Positions 59,210-64,000 of a DNA stretch of 64,000 nt are shown in pieces (positions within the stretch are counted from its first letter, which is position 1; each line of letters opens with the position of its first letter). The DNA lies in assembly GCA_963729075.1 (NCBI GenBank), contig CAVSMU010000017.1, forward strand, positions 1-64,000, read 5' to 3'. Below the pieces are notes generated by a model. The model was not told where the DNA came from. It ran no database searches and worked only from the letters and a program-made list of their open reading frames with translations. The position numbers were made by a program, and so were the translations under genes. This stretch comes from WHSW01 sp963729075. Its GTDB lineage: Bacteria > Actinomycetota > Thermoleophilia > Solirubrobacterales > 70-9.

Positions 59210-60151
59210 TCAGCCGAGGTTGCCGGCCGCGTAAACGACATCGGTCTGCGCGATTCGGTCCTGCCAACCGCGGCGCTCGGGATTGGTCGCAACGGCCAAT
59301 AGGCCGAGGCCAAGGGGGACGACCGCCACAACGGCGCCCAGGAGCCTTCGTAGCGCGCGCTTCAGGCCGATCCGCCGCCCATTCGGCGACTCGAGTCGAA
59401 GCCCGACGAAGCGCATCCCTGGGGTTTGACCCGCGAGCGCCCAGAAGCAGACGAGATACAGCGCTCCGGCGGCCAGCCACAGCCCGGTGCAGGCAAGGAG
59501 GACCCCGGTGCTCGCCTCTCCGACATCGGTAAAGGTCGAAACGAGGAAGGCGATGAGCCCGGAAAGGGCGAGGAAGCCGACGTTGATCATCGAGGCGTCC
59601 AGCACGAACGCGAGCGTGCGACTGATCAATCCCGCGTGAGTGCTCGGCTTGCTGCGAGGGGCGCGCCGGAGCACTCGCCGGATGACGGACTCGGCGAGGT
59701 CGTCGGCTCGACGCGCAAGGCGCCGAGCTCCGACACCGAGATCTTGGAGCAGGCCCGTCCCCTGGGACGCGATCGCCGCCCGCAGCTCGGGGGCCTCGCC
59801 GATGTGCTCGAAGAGCTGCTGGATCTCATCACTGGCCAGCAGCTGCTCCCATAGGCGGTCGACCATCTCGCTGTCGAGAGCCTCGCGGAGCGCCCGCTCG
59901 ACGTTGGGGCTCGAGACTGCCCTCTCGACGGCCTCCTCGATCAGCGGACCGGCGAAAATCCGGTCCAGCGCCCGCTCGACCGCTTCGCTCTCGACGGCAC
60001 GCACGATCGTCTCCTCGGCGACCACCTCGACTGCACCATCGATCCTGGTTGCGCGAGCAAGCCGCTCCGCGGTTCGCGCGCCTGAGCGCAATGCAAGGCT
60101 CGGCAGCGAACGTCTGCTTGGCCGGTCCCCGCTCGAGGCTGGGCTCAGCAT
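59210..60151 (-). CDS. RDD family membrane protein
   Basis: A 313-residue protein. The N-terminal part is a long charged helical region with Val/Glu repeats (VVAEETIVRAVESEAVERAL, ALREALDSEMVDRLWEQLLA). The C-terminal part is an RDD domain: SRTLAFVLDASMINVGFLAL (R and D), LYLVCFWALAGQTPGMRFVG (the Gln-Thr-Pro-Gly-Met segment) and RRLLGAVVAVVPLGLGLLAV. RDD proteins may be transporters or regulators; the role here is unknown. Confidence 0.82.
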   Translation of the reverse strand: MLSPASSGDRPSRRSLPSLALRSGARTAERLARATRIDGAVEVVAEETIVRAVESEAVERALDRIFAGPLIEEAVERAVSSPNVERALREALDSEMVDRLWEQLLASDEIQQLFEHIGEAPELRAAIASQGTGLLQDLGVGARRLARRADDLAESVIRRVLRRAPRSKPSTHAGLISRTLAFVLDASMINVGFLALSGLIAFLVSTFTDVGEASTGVLLACTGLWLAAGALYLVCFWALAGQTPGMRFVGLRLESPNGRRIGLKRALRRLLGAVVAVVPLGLGLLAVATNPERRGWQDRIAQTDVVYAAGNLG

Positions 60152-60199
60152 TCCTAGTCGCCATCAGGCTGACCCGCGAGAGCCCAGAGGCATTCGCGA

Positions 60200-60397
60200 T
60201 CAGGGGACCTGACTGGACCCGACAGGCCCCGGTCGGGTGGCGGCTCCGGTCGGGCCCATCAACGCGCCGATCACCCAGAACAGCGGCAGGAAGATCCCCA
60301 GGACGAACAGCACCCAATGACCCTTCCGCACAGTCGCGAGTCCGAGAGTGAGGAGCAGGATGAAGTACAGAACGCCCAGGCCTATCCACAACCACAC
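60200..60397 (-). CDS. small two-helix membrane protein (PLD nuclease N-terminal-like)
   Basis: A 65-residue protein with two helices: LWIGLGVLYFILLLTLGLAT and GHWVLFVLGIFLPLFWVIGA. The layout matches stand-alone PLDc_N-type small membrane proteins (W-L-x-F...P-x-F-W). GTG start with GGGAG upstream. Function unknown. Confidence 0.6.
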   Translation of the reverse strand: MWLWIGLGVLYFILLLTLGLATVRKGHWVLFVLGIFLPLFWVIGALMGPTGAATRPGPVGSSQVP

Positions 60398-60562
60398 GAG
60401 AGCTCCCTTCTTGGAGGTTGAGCTCGTCCGAGCTCCGATTGGCGGTGACGCGGCCGTCGCGTAGCGCCGGACTCAATCTCGCGGACACGAAGGACGCGGG
60501 CAAGGCGGCTCGCACGACACCTGGTACGGATGCGCGCACACCCGTAGGTCTCGGGCCGGGCA

Positions 60563-60568
60563 TATCCT
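60563..60568 (+). promoter_or_regulatory. -10 box of a leaderless promoter (response regulator)
   Basis: TATCCT ends 6 nt before the GTG at 60575. Confidence 0.4.
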
Positions 60569-60574
60569 TGTCGC

Positions 60575-61265
60575 GTGCCGATCCGGGTCATCGTCGCCGA
60601 CGACAGCTTCATCGTCCGCGAGGGCATCGAGGAGATCCTCGCCGGGTGCAACGGGGTGGTGGTCGAAGCTTCGTGCGCGGACAAGGAATTCGCTGCTCTC
60701 CGAGATCGACGCGCGGGAGCCCGACGTGGTCGTAACCGACGTCCGGATGCCGCCGACCTCGACCGACGAAGGGATCGAGGTCGCCGCGAGGCTGCGCGAG
60801 ACGCACCCCCGGATCGGAGTTGTGATCCTCAGCCAGTACTCGGATCCCAGCTATGCGCTGCGCCTGTTCGATTCCGGCTCAGAAGGCAGGGCGTACCTGC
60901 TGAAGGACCGGGTCCACAACCGCGCCGATCTGCTCGACGCGATCGAGGCCACCGCCGCGGGCAGGTCGGTAGTCGACCCGAAGGTCGTCGAGATCCTGAT
61001 TCACGCACAGACACGGGCCGAGCGCTCGCCGATCTCCGAGCTCACACCGCGTGAGCTCGAAGTGCTGGCCGCGATCGCCGAGGGAAAGAGCAACACGGCG
61101 ATAGCTGAGGACCTGGTGCTGACCAAACGGGCGGTCGAGAAGCACATCAACGCGATCTTCCTCAAGGTCGGGTTGACCCACGCCGCGGACTCGGAGGAAG
61201 TCAGCAAGCGGGTGAAGGCCGCGCTGCTGTTCCTGGCGGAGAGCCCGAACCCCGCAGCGGGCTGA
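60575..61265 (+). CDS. NarL/FixJ-family response regulator (frameshifted)
   Basis: The receiver domain starts IRVIVADDSFIVREGIEEIL. At about 60695 the frame shifts, and it resumes at EPDVVVTDVRMPPTSTDEGI (phosphoacceptor Asp), VVILSQYSDPSYALRLF and GRAYLLKDRV (Lys switch). The LuxR-type DNA-binding domain follows: ELTPRELEVLAAIAEGKSNT, AIAEDLVLTKRAVEKHINAI and FLKVGL. Restored length is about 230 residues. A missing base explains the break. It is the DNA-binding partner expected for the histidine kinase encoded 530 nt downstream. Confidence 0.82.
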
Positions 61266-61277
61266 CCGAGACCGGGG

Positions 61278-61760
61278 ATGGAGACAGACACCCCGGGCGG
61301 ATTCGTGCCTACACCCTTGCCGTCGCCGCGGGTGCGCTGGATCCTTTCGGAAATGAACGGCGTTCGGGCAACCGGCAGCGGCGCGGTCAGGGTGCTGACG
61401 GTCGACGACCACGGGCCGTTCCTCGAGGTGGCCCACGAAATGATCCACGGCATGCCGGGGTTCGAGGCGGTCGGCGAGGTCATCTCGGGCGCAGACGCGA
61501 TGGTGGCCGCCGACGCGGTCGACCCTGACCTCGTCCTGATCGACGTCCACATGCCGGGGATGAGCGGGATCGAGGCAAGCCGAAGGCTGAGCGCCTGCCA
61601 CCCCGAGATCGTCGTCGTCCTGATCTCCACCGCCGACCCGAGCGAGTTGCCGGCCGCGGCGCGCACTTGTGGCGCGGCCGAGGTGCTGAGAAAGCAGGAT
61701 CTCGGACCCGGGACCATTCGCCGCATCTGGGCCGAGCACGGCAGACCCTCGGCCTCCTGA
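61278..61760 (+). CDS. stand-alone receiver-domain protein
   Basis: A 160-residue protein. Residues about 1-35 are a variable extension; residues 37-155 are a receiver domain (VRVLTVDDHGPFLEVAHEMI, DLVLIDVHMPGMSGIEASRR with phosphoacceptor Asp, VVVLISTADPSELPAAA, and Lys in VLRKQDLG). There is no output domain. It lies 13 nt after the NarL-type regulator and before the kinase, so it may be a phosphate sink or connector in the same pathway. Confidence 0.82.
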   Translation: METDTPGGFVPTPLPSPRVRWILSEMNGVRATGSGAVRVLTVDDHGPFLEVAHEMIHGMPGFEAVGEVISGADAMVAADAVDPDLVLIDVHMPGMSGIEASRRLSACHPEIVVVLISTADPSELPAAARTCGAAEVLRKQDLGPGTIRRIWAEHGRPSAS

Positions 61761-61793
61761 ACCTGCCGGTTGTGCGACCCTGGTTCGGCTGTC

Positions 61794-63649
61794 ATGGAGG
61801 ACGCGACGGCAGAGATAGAGGAGGGTCGGGCAGTTCGCGACCGTGATGGCCTGCGACTGAAGCTGGTAGGGCTGGCGATCGCGGGCGCCGCACTCTCCGC
61901 GGCCTCCGCTGCGATCGCTCTATCCAATCCAACGGCCACCGATCGGGCCACCATCGCGGTCTGTTCGGTGATGCTGACCGCGGTCCCGGTCGGGGTCGGT
62001 ATCTACGCGTGGGGGCGAGAGCCGAGGAACCGGTTTGGCGCTCTACTCGTCGCGACGGGCTTCCTCTGGGGCCTGACGTCGTTGTCGGCATCCGACAACG
62101 ACGTCGTCTACAGCGTCGGGAGGGTTTCGCTCTGGGTCGCCGAGGTGGCGCTGCTCTACACGATGCTCGCCTACCCGACGGGTCGGCTGCGAAGACGGGC
62201 GGAGCGGGCTGTGGTTGTGGCCATCGGCCTACTGGTGATCACGCTCTACATTCCCACGGCTTTCATCAGCGAGCAGTACGTCCTGCCGTTCCCGCTGACG
62301 ACGTGCACCGCCGATTGCCCGACCAATGCGTTCATGCTCACCGGCTCGGAGCCCGCGTTCCTCGGCGAGGTCGAATACCTGCGCGATGTCCTGGCGGTTC
62401 TCCTGTTCACCGCGGCCCTCTCGATCCTGGCGCTTCGAATCAGGCGCGCGACGCCGCTGATGAGACCGGTGCTCGTTCCCGTGCTGGCGATGGCGATAGT
62501 CCGGCTGGGCGCGGTGGCCGTCTACCAGCTCGCGGCGAGCAATTATCCGGACTCGCCGTTCACCGAGGTCGTCGGCTGGATGGCGGGGTTCGGGATCCCG
62601 GCGATGTCGATCGCCTTCCTCGGCGGGCTGATCTACTGGCGCCTGGTGGAGGCGAGGATGCTCGAGCAGGTCACGGCCGGCCTCCGTCCCGACCTCGGCC
62701 CGGAGGGCCTGGAATCGCTGCTCTCCGATTCAGGGCTCGGCGGGTCGGTCCGGGTCCTCTACCGGGTCCCGGCCTCTCGCGGGCGGATCGGATCGGTGGG
62801 CAGATGGCGCCGGGCTCATCGCGCAACTGCCCGCACCGGGCTCGTCACAGGTGATCGCCGAGTACCAGTCCGGTGAGAACAAGGTGGCGGTGGTCCACGA
62901 GGAGATGCTCCACGGACAGACGAGGTTCCTCGAGGCGATCGCCTCCTGCGGGATTGCCTCATACGAGTACGAGCGACTCTCCACCGCACTGGACTCGTCC
63001 CTGGAGCAGGTGGCGGCCTCGCGCGCCAGGATCTCCGCGGCTGCCGACGACGAGCGCCGGCGAATAGAGCGCGACCTGCACGACGGCGCGCAGCAGCAGC
63101 TGGTCACGCTCCGAATCAAACTCGAGCTGATTGCCGAGACGATCGAGTCGGACCCCGAGGGGGCGGCCGAGCAGCTCCGTGGCGCAGGGACTCGGTTGAC
63201 GGACGTCCTCGAGGAAATCCGCTCCCTGGCGCGCGGCATCTACCCGCCACTCCTCGTCGATGCCGGGCTCGGCGAGGCGCTGGTCGCGGCGGGGCGGCGG
63301 TCCGCGGTGCCCGCCACGGTTGATTGCGACGGCGTCGGCCGCTATTCGCCCGAAACCGAGAGCGCCATCTACTTCTGCTGTCTGGAGGCGCTCCAGAATG
63401 CCGACAAGCACGCCGATGGCGCCAGGTCGATCGCGATCCACGTGCGAGAGTCAGGTGGGCAGCTTCGCTTCGAGGTGCGCGATGACGGCGTCGGCTTCAC
63501 ACCGACGGCCACCGTCAACGGCGGCGGGCTGACCAATATGCGCGATCGCGTTGCAGCCCTCGGGGGCACGCTGAGGGTGACCTCAGCCCCGGGCGCCGGT
63601 ACTCGGGGTCCGCGGCACTGTCCCGCTCACGCCATCGACTGACCCCTGA
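61794..63649 (+). CDS. membrane sensor histidine kinase, NarX/HisKA_3 type (two frameshifts)
   Basis: The first frame (61794 to about 62777) encodes about eight transmembrane helices (LKLVGLAIAGAALSAASAAI, LLVATGFLWGLTSLSASD, AVVVAIGLLVITLYIPTAFI). After a break near 62777 the second frame continues with a GAF-like linker, then HisKA_3 (DDERRRIERDLHDGAQQQLV; His is the phospho-acceptor) and HATPase_c (EALQNADKHADGA, VRDDGVGFTP, GGGLTNMRDRVAALGG). A second break near 63606 shifts the last ten residues (restored RVRGTVPLTPS, stop at 63649). Restored length is about 618 residues. It probably phosphorylates the NarL-type regulator upstream. Confidence 0.82.
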
Positions 63650-63739
63650 GCGCGACGCCCGCCGTGAGGCCCGCCTGTCGGCGGATCCGGATGCCGGCAC
63701 CCTGGTCTTCGCCGCGAGTGCAGGCGAAGATCGTCTCTC

Positions 63740-64000
63740 ATGGCTCGCACCGCTCCGCCCAAGAAGACGAAGCGCGACGCCGTTCGCGACCTCCCTTCTG
63801 CGGTCGAGCGCGCCGCCGCGGGCAAGGCCGCCCGATCGGCGGTGCCGCGCTCCAGCCACGCCGATTGGCGGCCGGCGAAGGACCGCCCCGATCCTGTCGC
63901 CGTGCTCGAGCAGCAGGCGACCACCCGGGTCAGCGAGCTCATCCCCCTGCGCCACGGCCGCATGCTCGCCACCCCGTTCACCTTCTTCCGGGGCGCCGCA
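63740..64000 (+). CDS. DUF2252 domain protein, N-terminal part only
   Basis: ATG 63740 opens a frame of 87 codons that continues past the right edge. It reads ARTAPPKKTKRDAVRDLPSA, then PVAVLEQQATTRVSELIPLR and HGRMLATPFTFFRGAA. The last segment (R-x-x-R-M-x-x-x-P-F-x-F-x-R-G) is the DUF2252 N-terminal signature. These proteins resemble atypical kinases of unknown substrate. It starts about 90 nt after the histidine kinase. Confidence 0.8.
   Translation, partial: MARTAPPKKTKRDAVRDLPSAVERAAAGKAARSAVPRSSHADWRPAKDRPDPVAVLEQQATTRVSELIPLRHGRMLATPFTFFRGAA

Overview
The window is 64 kb of high-GC, gene-dense chromosomal DNA. It most likely comes from an actinobacterium of the Thermoleophilia/Solirubrobacterales type. 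This placement is inferred from gene content, not from a marker gene: a coenzyme-F420-type luciferase-like oxidoreductase, TrpB2-type tryptophan synthase, two AbiEi/DUF559 proteins, a kinase-AAA-TPR-cyclase fusion, frequent GTG/TTG starts, and many starts preceded at 6-8 nt by a TAnnnT box, as expected for leaderless transcripts. There is no rRNA and no CRISPR array; two tRNA-Ser genes are present. Several genes are interrupted by single-base frameshifts, with about 20 of them between 25.4 and 30.0 kb. That pattern fits indel errors in a draft or metagenome assembly better than true gene decay.

Layout. 0-2.65 kb: the start of a secreted protein, then a tightly overlapping minus-strand operon (lipoprotein, divergent NRAMP-type transporter, two PRC-barrel proteins). 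2.65-6.57 kb: an accessory patch with remnants of STAS and SnoaL-like genes, a DUF2188 protein, and an excisionase-like/tyrosine-recombinase pair next to tRNA-Ser(CGA). 6.6-18.8 kb: housekeeping and metabolism (ytoQ, a flavin-dependent oxidoreductase-like protein, trpB2, apt, tRNA-Ser(GGA), a DHFR-like reductase, amine oxidase, caiD-like hydratase, SDR, tadA, subtilase, UspA, phosphotriesterase-like hydrolase). An AbiEi/DUF559 gene bracketed by palindromic repeats sits at 9.06-10.07 kb.

18.8-30 kb: a 1451-residue kinase/ATPase/TPR/cyclase signalling protein, cyclophilin, a second AbiEi/DUF559 gene beside an inverted repeat, and two heavily frameshifted zinc peptidases (YpfJ-like and M14 carboxypeptidase). 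30-44.8 kb: rlmN, a VOC protein, alpha/beta hydrolase, 5'-3' exonuclease, fatty acid desaturase, 3-hydroxyacyl-CoA dehydrogenase, F420-type oxidoreductase, Baeyer-Villiger-type monooxygenase, SnoaL-APH fusion and a methyltransferase. 44.8-55 kb: sulfatase, a truncated LuxR remnant, TlpA-like protein, epoxide hydrolase, SnoaL protein, PhoD phosphatase, acyl-CoA synthetase and a DHA2 efflux transporter.

55-64 kb: small uncharacterised soluble and membrane proteins (Ser/Arg-rich protein, DUF7144, RDD), then a signalling group of a NarL-type regulator, a stand-alone receiver and a membrane histidine kinase, and the start of a DUF2252 protein.

Most genes form short operons with 4-nt or TGATG overlaps. 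Many divergent pairs share short promoter regions, and several convergent pairs are separated by strong hairpins. The catabolic genes (caiD-like, SDR, HAD, acyl-CoA synthetase, BVMO, epoxide hydrolase, phosphotriesterase-like) suggest an aerobic heterotroph using lipids, terpenoids or other hydrophobic substrates. They are spread over the window and do not form one pathway operon.
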